Of a stretch of 64,000 nucleotides of DNA, positions 1 through 8,835 are shown in pieces; the stretch's first letter is position 1, and each line of letters begins with the position of its first letter. This DNA is from Mycolicibacterium parafortuitum (lineage in GTDB: Bacteria; Actinomycetota; Actinomycetes; Mycobacteriales; Mycobacteriaceae). The DNA lies in contig NZ_AP022598.1 of assembly GCF_010725485.1 (NCBI RefSeq), positions 5,084,001 through 5,148,000 of the forward strand, read 5' to 3'. Position numbers and translations under genes: made by a program. A model generated the notes under the pieces. It saw only the letters and a program-made list of their open reading frames with translations, searched no databases and was not told the DNA's origin.

Positions 1-117
1 GTCGGACGGCTGCGCACGCTGTGGAAGGGATTCGACGGCGGTCAGGAGGCCCGGGATTTCGTCGACGGGTTCTTCACCCTCCTCGACGAACGCGCCGCGG
101 TGGTGCCACGCCCATGA
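1..117 (+). CDS. Hydrogenase-associated protein, C-terminal end only (DUF5947-like)
   Basis: Frame 1 is open from the first base and stops at TGA 115-117, giving the last 38 residues of a protein whose start lies outside the window. The tail contains LWKGFDGG and DFVDGFFTLL, which resembles the end of DUF5947 proteins found in actinobacterial [NiFe]-hydrogenase operons; this is a recollection and not a search. Its stop overlaps the next start codon (ATGA at 114-117), so it is translationally coupled to the DUF6084 gene and belongs to the same operon. Function unknown. Confidence 0.6.
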   Translation, partial: VGRLRTLWKGFDGGQEARDFVDGFFTLLDERAAVVPRP

Positions 118-752
118 CCGAGGTGCATTTCAGCGTCGTCGACATCGCCCCGGAACCCTATGCGGTGACACCGGTCCTGACCGCCCGCATCGCCATCTCC
201 GCCGACGGCCCCGATCCAGTGCACGCCGTCGCGCTGCGCTGTCAGGTCCGGATAGAACCGCTGCGGCGCAGCTACTCTGAGGCCGAGGCGGACGGGCTGA
301 CCGATCTGTTCGGCACCCGCGACCGTTGGGCGGCGACTCAGCAGACGTTCCTGTGGCAGCACACGTCGGCGGTGGTGCCCGGGTTCAGCGGGGACACCGT
401 CGCCGAACTGCCGCTGGAATGCACCTACGACTTCGAGGTCAAGGCGGCCAAGTATCTGCTCGCCCTCGACGGGGGCACGGTGCCGCTGCGATTCCTGTTC
501 AGCGGCACAGTATTCGGGCGGGGCAGCCAGAACTTCAGCGTCCAGCAGGTGCCGTGGGACCGGGAGCAGCGTTTCGACATGCCGGTAGCGGTGTGGCGTG
601 ATCTCATCCGGCTGCACTACCCCGGCACCGGGTGGGTGCGCCTGACCCGGGAGGCCATCGACGCGCTGGCCGCCTACCGCTCCGCACGCGGACTGCTCGG
701 CTTCGACGACGCGATCACCGAACTGCTCGCCTCGGCCGCGGAACTGCGATGA
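114..752 (+). CDS. DUF6084 family hydrogenase-operon protein
   Basis: A 212-residue soluble protein with no signal peptide or membrane segment. The ATG at 114 overlaps the preceding stop, and the frame runs to TGA 750-752, which overlaps the next start in the same way. The conserved look of the segments RIEPLRRSY, QTFLWQHT, LPLECTYDFEV, SVQQVPWD and MPVAVWRDLIRLHYP matches my memory of DUF6084, a family found almost only in actinobacterial group 1h hydrogenase operons. No catalytic motif or metal-binding cysteine cluster is visible. By context a role in assembly or regulation of the hydrogenase is likely, but the biochemical function is unknown. Confidence 0.75.
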   Translation: MTEVHFSVVDIAPEPYAVTPVLTARIAISADGPDPVHAVALRCQVRIEPLRRSYSEAEADGLTDLFGTRDRWAATQQTFLWQHTSAVVPGFSGDTVAELPLECTYDFEVKAAKYLLALDGGTVPLRFLFSGTVFGRGSQNFSVQQVPWDREQRFDMPVAVWRDLIRLHYPGTGWVRLTREAIDALAAYRSARGLLGFDDAITELLASAAELR

Positions 753-2086
753 ACACCGGATGGGAACGCGCCCGTGCCGTCGCAGACGCCGTGCTCTACG
801 AGGGCTACCTGCTCTACCCCTACCGCGCCACCTCAGACAAGAACCGATCCCGTTGGCAATTCGGCGTTCTCGGCCCGCCCGGGGCCGAACAGGCCGGGCT
901 CGGCGAGAACGCGTCGCTGAGTGCGCAGATCCTCATCGAGCGCAACGGTGAGCCGCGGCTGTCCGGGGTGGTGCGCTTCCTGCAGCTGCAACACCGCGCC
1001 GCACAGCGATACGCCGACGGCCGCCACCACGATGTGGAGGAGCTGCGGGCCGGCGCGCACCGGTGGCTGAGTTGGGACGAGGCGGTCGAATGCGAGATCA
1101 CCCTCGATGCCGCGCCGGTGACGGGCCCTCCTCGCACCGTGGACATCTCGGTGCCGGGGGGCACCGATGTCGAAACCGTCACCGGTGGCAGGCTGGTACG
1201 GCAGCGCCGCGCGCTGCACGGACGGCTGGTCCTGAGCGCCGAACCCGACGAGTCCGCAGAAGGTCTGTTGCGACTGAACGTCGAGGTGCACAACACCGCG
1301 GCCACGGCGACCGACCGGGCCGAGGCCATCGCGACCTCGCTGATCGGGACGCATCTGCTGCTGGAGGTCACCGGCGGCGAATTCGTCTCGCTGCTGGAAC
1401 CGCCCGACGAGGCTGCCGGCGCGGCCGCGCGGTGCCGTCAGCACCGGTGCTTCCCGGTCCTGGCCGGCCCACCCGGTGACCACCGCCTGGTGCTGGTCTC
1501 ACCGATCATCCTCTACGACCATCCCGAGATCGCCGAACAGAGCCGCGGCGAGCTCTACGACTCCTGCGAGATCGACGAGATCCTGACCTTACGGGTGATG
1601 ACGATGACCGACCAGGAGAAGGCGCAGGCCCGCGCGACCGATCCACTGGCGGCCCGGATCATCGACCGCTGCGACGCGATGTCGCCCGAGGCGATGCTCG
1701 AGCTGCACGGCGTGCTGCGCGATCCGCACGCCGAGGCGCCGTCGCCGATCCCGGAGATCCCCGCGGGCACGGACTGGTGGGATCCGGAGGCCGACAACGC
1801 CGTTCGTCCTGAACTGGACTCGGTACTGGTCGACGGCACCCGGGTGGCCCGGGGCAGCCGGGTCCGGCTGCACCCGTCGCGCCGCGCCGACGCCCAGGAC
1901 CTCTTCTACGCCGACCGGACCGCGCGGGTGGCCTCGGTGCACGCCGACGTCGACGGCGGCACCCACATCGGCGTCATCCTCGACGACGACCCGGCCGCCG
2001 AGCTGCACGACTGGTACGGCCGCTACCTGTACTTCGCCCCGGATGAGGTGGAACCGCTGGCCGGAAGGAGTTCGCCATGGAGGTAA
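749..2086 (+). CDS. Hydrogenase-operon hypothetical protein, 445 aa
   Basis: The ATG at 749 overlaps the DUF6084 stop (ATGA) and the frame ends at TGA 2084-2086, inside which the next small gene already starts. The protein is soluble and acidic, with an N-terminal part starting NTGWERARAVADAVLYEGYL, a region repeatedly containing SWDEAVE, a central block and a C-terminal part (about residues 360-440) rich in short beta-like stretches ending YFAPDEVEPL. The start YEGYLLYPYRA is typical of this unnamed actinobacterial hydrogenase-operon family. No known catalytic motif was recognised. Its fixed position between the DUF6084 gene and the maturation genes suggests a hydrogenase-specific accessory role. 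Confidence 0.7.
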   Translation: MNTGWERARAVADAVLYEGYLLYPYRATSDKNRSRWQFGVLGPPGAEQAGLGENASLSAQILIERNGEPRLSGVVRFLQLQHRAAQRYADGRHHDVEELRAGAHRWLSWDEAVECEITLDAAPVTGPPRTVDISVPGGTDVETVTGGRLVRQRRALHGRLVLSAEPDESAEGLLRLNVEVHNTAATATDRAEAIATSLIGTHLLLEVTGGEFVSLLEPPDEAAGAAARCRQHRCFPVLAGPPGDHRLVLVSPIILYDHPEIAEQSRGELYDSCEIDEILTLRVMTMTDQEKAQARATDPLAARIIDRCDAMSPEAMLELHGVLRDPHAEAPSPIPEIPAGTDWWDPEADNAVRPELDSVLVDGTRVARGSRVRLHPSRRADAQDLFYADRTARVASVHADVDGGTHIGVILDDDPAAELHDWYGRYLYFAPDEVEPLAGRSSPWR

Positions 2087-2196
2087 TCGGTCGGATCACG
2101 GTGGGAGTGCTGGTCGTCGCGGCGGTGGTCGCGGTGCTGATCGGGGTGCAGTCGGTCCCCGACGTCCAGCGCTATCTGAAGATGCGCCGCATGTGA
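2077..2196 (+). CDS. DUF6893-like small membrane protein, 39 aa
   Basis: A very short gene that starts inside the end of the 445-aa gene. ATG 2077 is preceded by GGAAGGAG (2063-2070), an excellent ribosome binding site 6 bases upstream. The peptide has one hydrophobic helix (about residues 8-24, VGVLVVAAVVAVLIGV) followed by a short charged tail ending LKMRRM. This is the pattern of the DUF6893 small proteins seen in actinobacterial hydrogenase operons. It may be a membrane anchor or adaptor for the hydrogenase complex; that is inference. The strong binding site and the overlapping arrangement make it a real gene. Confidence 0.75.
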   Translation: MEVIGRITVGVLVVAAVVAVLIGVQSVPDVQRYLKMRRM

Positions 2197-2208
2197 GCTG
2201 AGGCAGAA

Positions 2209-2700
2209 CTGACCACGCCACGGATCCTGGTAGCCGGTATCGGCAACATCTTCCTCGGGGACGACGGCTTCGGCCCCGAGGTCATCCGCCGCGTCCCGGC
2301 CCGGCTCGCCGGACCGGACATCCGGTTGACCGACTACGGCATCCGGGGCATGCACCTGGCCTACGACCTGCTCGACGACTGGTCGGCGCTGGTGCTCGTC
2401 GACGCCGTCCCGGACCGCGGCGCACCGGGCACGCTGCACGTGTTCGAGGCCGACCCCCGGACCCTGTCCGCCCGGTCCGGTCTGGACGCGCACGCGATGG
2501 ATCCCGGCGCGGTGTTCGCCGGCCTCACCGCGCTCGGCGGGTCGGCCCCGCGCACCGTCGTCGTCGGGTGCGAAGTAGCCGTCGTCGAGGACGGGATCGG
2601 CCTGTCGGCGCCCGTCGCGGCGGCGGTGCCCGCGGCCGCACGGATGGTCGAGGACGTGCTGGCCGTGCTGCGCGCGGAGCCTGCGGCGGAGGGAGTCTGA
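2209..2700 (+). CDS. [NiFe]-hydrogenase maturation endopeptidase (M52 family)
   Basis: The protease removes the C-terminal extension of the hydrogenase large subunit after nickel insertion. The N-terminus carries the family signature GIGNIFLGDDGFG (about residues 11-22), followed by LVLVDAV and AHAMDP, which supply the acidic and histidine residues that bind nickel in HybD-type proteases. The frame is open from just after the TGA at 2194-2196, but holds no ATG or GTG before the GIGN motif; the first TTG (2326) lies after the motif and would remove it. CTG 2209, with GAGG 6 bases upstream, is the most plausible start and gives 163 residues, normal for the family. It sits between the small membrane gene and hypC. 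Confidence 0.85.
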   Translation: MTTPRILVAGIGNIFLGDDGFGPEVIRRVPARLAGPDIRLTDYGIRGMHLAYDLLDDWSALVLVDAVPDRGAPGTLHVFEADPRTLSARSGLDAHAMDPGAVFAGLTALGGSAPRTVVVGCEVAVVEDGIGLSAPVAAAVPAAARMVEDVLAVLRAEPAAEGV

Positions 2701-2701
2701 C

Positions 2702-2956
2702 ATGTGCCTGGGCATCCCGGGACGGGTCGTCGGCATGGTGGCCGGCTACGGCGACCAGCTCGCATGGGTCGACGTCGCAGGCCGGCAGCGCAAGGTCAAC
2801 GTCGGCATGCTCCCCGAGGAACGCTTCGCGCCCGGGGACTGGGTGATCATCCACATGGGGTTCGTGGTCGAGAAGACCGACGCCGACGGTGCGGCGGCGG
2901 CGCTGGCGGGTCTGGAGCTGATGGGCCGGGGCGGGCCCGACGAGGACGCGCCGTGA
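2702..2956 (+). CDS. hypC: Hydrogenase maturation chaperone HypC (first copy)
   Basis: HypC carries the Fe(CN)2CO unit between HypD and the hydrogenase large subunit precursor. This 84-residue protein begins MCLGIPGRV; Cys2 is the essential ligand, and His51 in the VIIHMGF segment is the conserved second residue. ATG 2702 lies 1 base after the protease stop, and the stop overlaps the GTG start of hypF (GTGA). A second hypC copy lies downstream of hypF at 5240, so the operon has two differing chaperones, perhaps one for iron-ligand assembly and one for the large subunit. Confidence 0.93.
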   Translation: MCLGIPGRVVGMVAGYGDQLAWVDVAGRQRKVNVGMLPEERFAPGDWVIIHMGFVVEKTDADGAAAALAGLELMGRGGPDEDAP

Positions 2957-5226
2957 CCGGCCGGCGGCGGGTGCGCGTCGACGTGCGCGGTGTCGTGCAG
3001 GGCGTGGGGTTCCGGCCTTTCGTCTACACCCGCGCCACCGCGCTGGGATTGTCTGGCTCGGTGCGCAACGACAGCACCGGGGCCGTCGTCGAACTGGAGG
3101 GCGCCGCCGACGACATCGACGCATTCCTGGCCGGTCTGGGCGAGCATCCCCCACCACTGGCCGTCCTGGATTACGTTGCCGTGCAACATGTTCCGATCAC
3201 CGGAGGTACCGGCTTCACGATCGCGGGCACGTCGCGCACCAGCGGTGGCCGCACGCTCGCCGCACCGGACGTCGCGATGTGCGCCGACTGTGCCGCCGAA
3301 CTGCGCGATCCTGCGAACCGTCGCTACCGGCACCCGTTCGTCAATTGCACCAACTGCGGTCCGCGGTTCACCATCATCGCCGCGCTGCCCTACGACCGGT
3401 CCTCGACCACCATGGCGGATTTCCCGATGTGCCCCGACTGTGTCCGCGAGTACACCGACCCCGCCGACCGCCGGTTCCACGCCCAGCCGGTCTGCTGCCC
3501 GGGCTGCGGACCGACCCTGCGGTACCGCGGCAGCGACGGGCACGAGACGCCCTCGGCGGCCGGGTTGCGTGCGGCGCGGCGACTGTTGCGCGACGGCGGG
3601 GTGCTCGCGGTCAAGGGCATCGGCGGGTATCACCTCGCGTGCGACGCGGCCGACCCGGCGGCGGTGGCGGCACTGCGCGCCCGAAAACGCCGCGGCGACA
3701 AGCCGTTCGCCGTGATGGTGCCCGATCTGGCCGGCGCGCGCGCCGTCGCCGACGTCGACGACGCGTCCGCGGCGCTGCTGGACAGCCCGGCTCGACCGAT
3801 CGTGCTGATGCCCAGCCTGTCGGGCGCCCCGGTGGCCGACGCGGTGGCGCCGGGCAACCCCGATCTGGGAGTGCTGCTGGCTTACACCCCGCTGCACACA
3901 CTGCTGTTCGGGATCGACGGCGACGAGCCAGGCCCGCAGGTTCTGGTGATGACATCGGGCAACCTCGGCGGCGAACCGATCTGCTTCACCGACGATGCGG
4001 CGCGGGAACGCCTTTGCGGCCTGGCCGACGGCCTGCTGTGGCACGACCGGGCCATCCTGACCCCGTGTGACGACTCGGTGGTGCGCGCCGACACCCCCGT
4101 GCGGCGCTCCCGCGGCTACGCACCGCTGCCGATCGCGCTGCCGGTCGCGGTGCCGCCGACGCTGGCTGTCGGCGCCGACCTGAAGAACACCATGGCCGTC
4201 GCCGAGGGCCGGTACGCGTGGCTGAGCCAGCACATCGGCGACATGGACGACCTGGCCACGCTGTCCGCGTTCGACTCCGCGCAGCGGCACCTGGGCCGGC
4301 TCACCGCGGTCGAGCCCGAGGTGCTCGTCGCCGACGCGCACCCCCGGTACCGCTCGACGGCGTGGGCGCAGCGCCACGCGGCGGGTCGCCCGGTACGCCT
4401 CGTGCAGCACCATCACGCGCACATCGCCGCGGTGATGGCCGAGCACGGCCGCGACGGTTCGACCCCGGTGCTCGGATTCGCCTTCGACGGAACGGGTTAC
4501 GGACCCGACGGGGCGATCTGGGGAGGCGAGCTCCTGCTGGCCGACTATAAGGGCTACCAGCGGCTGGCCCGGCTGCGCTACGTCCCGCTGGCCGGCGGCG
4601 ACGTCAGCGTGCGGCGGCCCTACCGGATGGCGCTGGCGCACCTGTGGGCCGCGGGCCTGCCGTGGACGCCCGACCTGGCGCCGGTGCGGGCCTGCCCCGC
4701 CGACGAGCAACGGGTGCTGCGTCACCAGCTCGAGACGGGCCTGGGGTGCGCGCCGACATCGAGCATGGGCCGGCTGTTCGACGCGGTGTCAGCGCTGGCC
4801 GGGGTGCGCCAAAGCGTCGACCACGAGGCGCAGGCCGCGATCGAGCTCGAAGGACTGGCCCGCGGCAGCGACCCGGGCGGCGACGCGCGGTACCGGTTCG
4901 CCGTCGATGATGGAGATCCCACCGCGCTGATCGACCCCGCGCCGGTGCTCGGCGCGGTGGTCGACGACGTCCGCTCCGGGGTGAGCCCGGGCGTGATCGG
5001 TGCCCGCTTCCACCGCGCCGTCGCGGCGCTGATCCTCGACCTCGCCACCGCGAACGCCGGCTACACGGTGGCGCTGTCCGGCGGGGTGTTCCAGAACGCC
5101 CTGCTGCTGCGCACCACTCGGACCCTGTTGGGCGACCACGGGTTCGAGGTGATCACCCACCGCAGGGTTCCGCCGAACGACGCCGGCATCGCGCTGGGAC
5201 AACTACTGGTGGGCAACGCCGTCTGA
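2953..5226 (+). CDS. hypF: Carbamoyltransferase HypF
   Basis: HypF turns carbamoyl phosphate into a carbamoyl adenylate and transfers the carbamoyl group to the C-terminal cysteine of HypE, the first step in making the cyanide ligands of the active site. At 757 residues it is full length. Domains in order: acylphosphatase (GVVQGVGFRPFVY, residues 13-25), two zinc-finger units with Cys110/113/132/135 and Cys160/163/182/185, a YrdC-like domain, and a Kae1-like C-terminal domain with the histidine cluster in HHHAHIAAV, FAFDGTGYGPDGAIWGGE and LSGGVFQN. GTG 2953 overlaps the hypC stop, while the longer upstream frame only shadows hypC. Confidence 0.96.
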   Translation: MTGRRRVRVDVRGVVQGVGFRPFVYTRATALGLSGSVRNDSTGAVVELEGAADDIDAFLAGLGEHPPPLAVLDYVAVQHVPITGGTGFTIAGTSRTSGGRTLAAPDVAMCADCAAELRDPANRRYRHPFVNCTNCGPRFTIIAALPYDRSSTTMADFPMCPDCVREYTDPADRRFHAQPVCCPGCGPTLRYRGSDGHETPSAAGLRAARRLLRDGGVLAVKGIGGYHLACDAADPAAVAALRARKRRGDKPFAVMVPDLAGARAVADVDDASAALLDSPARPIVLMPSLSGAPVADAVAPGNPDLGVLLAYTPLHTLLFGIDGDEPGPQVLVMTSGNLGGEPICFTDDAARERLCGLADGLLWHDRAILTPCDDSVVRADTPVRRSRGYAPLPIALPVAVPPTLAVGADLKNTMAVAEGRYAWLSQHIGDMDDLATLSAFDSAQRHLGRLTAVEPEVLVADAHPRYRSTAWAQRHAAGRPVRLVQHHHAHIAAVMAEHGRDGSTPVLGFAFDGTGYGPDGAIWGGELLLADYKGYQRLARLRYVPLAGGDVSVRRPYRMALAHLWAAGLPWTPDLAPVRACPADEQRVLRHQLETGLGCAPTSSMGRLFDAVSALAGVRQSVDHEAQAAIELEGLARGSDPGGDARYRFAVDDGDPTALIDPAPVLGAVVDDVRSGVSPGVIGARFHRAVAALILDLATANAGYTVALSGGVFQNALLLRTTRTLLGDHGFEVITHRRVPPNDAGIALGQLLVGNAV

Positions 5227-5239
5227 AAGGAGCAGGCCG

Positions 5240-5550
5240 ATGTGTCTTGCGGTACCGGGCAGGATCGTCAGCATCGAGGAACGGGACGGCACGCTGATGT
5301 CGGTCGTCGATTTCGGCGGCGTCCGCAAGGACGTGTGTCTGCAGTACCTCCCCGACGCCGAGATCGGCCAGTACGTGGTGGTGCACGTCGGGTTCGCGAT
5401 CCAGCGGCTCGACGAGGAGTCGGCGACGCGAACGCTGGCCGAGTTCGCCCATCTCGGCGTGCTCTCCGAGGAGTTCGGCGACGGCTTCGAGGCGGCTGCC
5501 CGGCAGGCCGGCGTCGCCAACCCGGCACGCAACGGGTCGGAGGTGAGCTC

Positions 5551-5554
<4 letters not shown>
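5240..5554 (+). CDS. hypC: Hydrogenase maturation chaperone HypC (second copy)
   Basis: A 104-residue HypC/HupF-family protein starting [10 protein letters not shown], with Cys2 and His49 (VVVHVGF) in the functional positions. A good ribosome binding site (AAAGGAG, 5226-5232) precedes the ATG. It is longer than the first copy, with an extra C-terminal stretch of about 25 residues ([15 protein letters not shown]). Its stop overlaps the hypD start (ATGA at 5551-5554), so this copy is probably the direct partner of HypD. Identity with the first HypC looks low outside the N-terminus and the histidine region. Confidence 0.93.
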
Positions 5555-6643
<1,089 letters not shown>

Positions 6644-6651
<8 letters not shown>

Positions 6652-7726
6652 TCGACCCATGCCTGAGCCGCGGCCGGCTGTTGATCCGGCCGCGTGGGTA
6701 TGCCCGGTCGCGCTGCGCGACGCGCCCAACATCGTGATGGGCCACGGAGGCGGCGGCGCGATGTCGGGAGAGCTCATCGAGCACCTGTTCCTGCCCGCGT
6801 TCGGGCCGGCGGCCGACGCCGGGCTCGGGGATTCGGCGGTCGTCGACATCGGCGGTGCCCGGCTGGCGTTCTCGACGGACTCCTTCGTCGTCAAACCGAT
6901 GGTGTTTCCGGGTGGCACCATCGGCGATCTCGCAGTCAACGGGACCGTCAACGACCTCGCGATGGCCGGCGCGGTCCCCAAGGTGCTGTCGACGGCGTTC
7001 ATCCTCGAGGAGGGCACCCCACTCGACGAACTTGCCCGCCTCGCCCAGGCCGTCGGGACCGCGGCGCTGGCGGCGGGGGTCAAACTGGTCACCGGCGACA
7101 CCAAGGTCGTCGACTCCGGTCACGGCGACGGCGTGTACATCAACACCGCGGGTATCGGCCTGATCGACGAACGCACCGACATCCGCCCGCAGCGCGCCCG
7201 GCCGGGAGACGCGGTCATCGTCAGCGGTGACCTCGGCGTGCACGGGGTGGCCGTGCTGAGCTGCCGCGAAGGACTGGAGTTCGGCACCACGGTGGCCAGC
7301 GACACCGCTCCGCTGAACGGCCTGGTGGCCGCGATGATCGCCACCGGGGCCGACCTGCACGCGCTGCGCGACCCGACCCGGGGCGGGCTGGCCGCCACGC
7401 TCAACGAGATCGCCAGGGCCGCTGCGGTCGGAGTGTCGATCGACGAACGCGCGCTTCCGATTCCGTCGCAGGTGCGCGATGCGTGCAGCATGCTCGGCCT
7501 GGACCCGCTCTATGTCGCCAACGAGGGCAAACTCGTCGCGTTCGTGCCTGCCGAGGACGCCGAGCGGGTGCTCGCCGCGATGCACGCGCACCCACTGGGC
7601 GCCCACGCCGCGATGATCGGCAACTGCGTCGGCGATCACCCCGGCATGGTGGTGGCCCGGACGGCGCTGGGCGGCACCCGCGTGGTCGACCTGCCCATCG
7701 GCGAGCAGCTGCCCCGGATCTGCTGA
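6644..7726 (+). CDS. hypE: Carbamoyl dehydratase HypE
   Basis: HypE is a PurM/SelD-like ATPase that dehydrates the carbamoyl group on its own C-terminal cysteine to a thiocyanate, then donates cyanide to the HypCD complex. This 360-residue protein ends in PRIC, so Cys360 is the acceptor. [13 protein letters not shown] is the glycine-rich ATP-binding loop, and the PurM-type core continues with [10 protein letters not shown] and [10 protein letters not shown]. The first start (6644) overlaps hypD by 8 bases; a second ATG 15 bases later (6659) is possible. The next gene starts 1 base after the stop. Confidence 0.95.
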
Positions 7727-7727
7727 C

Positions 7728-8477
7728 GTGCCCCCGACAACCGGACACCCGGCCGGGCGCAGGCACACCGGCCACGCGCTGTTCGCGCGGTTCGCCTACC
7801 CGCCCAACGAACTCGGGTACTGCGGGCCGCAGGACACGCAGGCGCTGCTGGGCGGCGGTGACCGGATGGCGGCGGTGGCGCGGGAGTTCGACGGCGCGTG
7901 GCCGTACCTGCAGGCGATCGCCGACGCGACGGGCACCGCCGATCCGCTCGACGTCGACGTGGTGCGCAGCTACTGGGTGGGCGGCCCGTCGCTGGACGCG
8001 GTGGACGCGGTGACGCTGCTGGCACGGCTCCGGTCGGCGTTCGCCGGGCAGGTGACGGGCCTGCTCGGCGATTTGCCGGCCGCGGCGCCGGCGTCGGCGC
8101 ACCACAGCTTCCACGTCCTGGTGGTGTACCCATGGGTGCGTTTCCTGGATCGGGACCCGGGCACCGCGCTGGGCGTGCTGCAGAACTGCCGGATCCGTTG
8201 GGGCACCGTGGTTTCGGTGGACAGTGAGCATGTGGTGCTGAACAGCCGGCCGCTGGCGCGCCACGACGGCGGCCTGACGCTGGCAGAGCCTGTCGCCGAG
8301 CGGGTGCGGTGGCGTCGCGGGGCGACGGCGCTGACCACCGCGCCCGAGGCCGGTGATGTCGTCGCCGCCCACTGGGACTGGGTGTGCGGACCGCTCACCG
8401 CCGCGGACACCGCGGCGCTGACGGCGGCGACGCAGGCCACGCTGACGCTGGTGAACGCGACCAGAAACCGATCATGA
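7728..8477 (+). CDS. DUF6390 family hydrogenase-operon protein
   Basis: A 249-residue soluble protein starting at GTG 7728, directly after the hypE stop. The opening FARFAYPPNELGYCGP and the later SYWVGGPSL, AHHSFHVLVVYPWVRFL and CRIRWGTV resemble DUF6390, which is found at the end of actinobacterial hydrogenase operons. No known enzymatic motif is visible; a conserved cysteine in LGYCGP and histidines in AHHSFHV are candidates for metal or cofactor contact. It is probably the last well-supported hydrogenase accessory gene here. Function unknown. Confidence 0.75.
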   Translation: MPPTTGHPAGRRHTGHALFARFAYPPNELGYCGPQDTQALLGGGDRMAAVAREFDGAWPYLQAIADATGTADPLDVDVVRSYWVGGPSLDAVDAVTLLARLRSAFAGQVTGLLGDLPAAAPASAHHSFHVLVVYPWVRFLDRDPGTALGVLQNCRIRWGTVVSVDSEHVVLNSRPLARHDGGLTLAEPVAERVRWRRGATALTTAPEAGDVVAAHWDWVCGPLTAADTAALTAATQATLTLVNATRNRS

Positions 8478-8578
8478 ACTGCGAAAACGGCAGGCAGGAC
8501 GGTTTCGGTGAGCACCGCCGGGGTACCCGCCCCGGCAGTCGTGGCCGTCCACACGGCGGCCGGTGAGGAGTGAGTCCC

Positions 8579-8818
8579 ATGAACGCGAGCGGATCCCGCG
8601 ACACCGGGTCAGATCAACCATCCGGCGGACCGACGAACCGGCCCTCTGGCGCGATCGAAGACGCCGAGTCGGTTCCCAGTCACGGCGAACCCGGCCAGCG
8701 AGATTTCGAGACAGGCTTCACGACGGACCCGCCGCGTGACGTCGAACCGGAAGTGCCGCCCTACGCCGGGCGCAAGGAATCGGCCGACTCGGGGCCGGAC
8801 ACCGAGCCGAAACACTGA
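8579..8818 (+). CDS. Small disordered hypothetical protein, 79 aa
   Basis: The ATG at 8579 has AGGAG 8 bases upstream (8566-8570), which favours it over GTG 8570, which overlaps that binding site. The protein is polar, rich in Ser, Gly, Pro, Asp and Glu, with no hydrophobic segment or cysteine, and is likely intrinsically disordered. It lies about 100 bases after the DUF6390 gene on the same strand and converges with the glycosyltransferase gene, whose stop is 17 bases away. Comparable short acidic proteins are common in mycobacteria, but I do not recognise a family. Confidence 0.55.
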   Translation: MNASGSRDTGSDQPSGGPTNRPSGAIEDAESVPSHGEPGQRDFETGFTTDPPRDVEPEVPPYAGRKESADSGPDTEPKH

Positions 8819-8835
8819 CCGAACGCCGGACGGAA

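Noticed and set aside
8474..8566. A 30-codon frame coupled by ATGA to the DUF6390 stop
   Set aside because: The coupling is attractive, but the peptide (Gly/Arg rich) has no recognisable feature and lies in a short gap. It was not listed as a gene.
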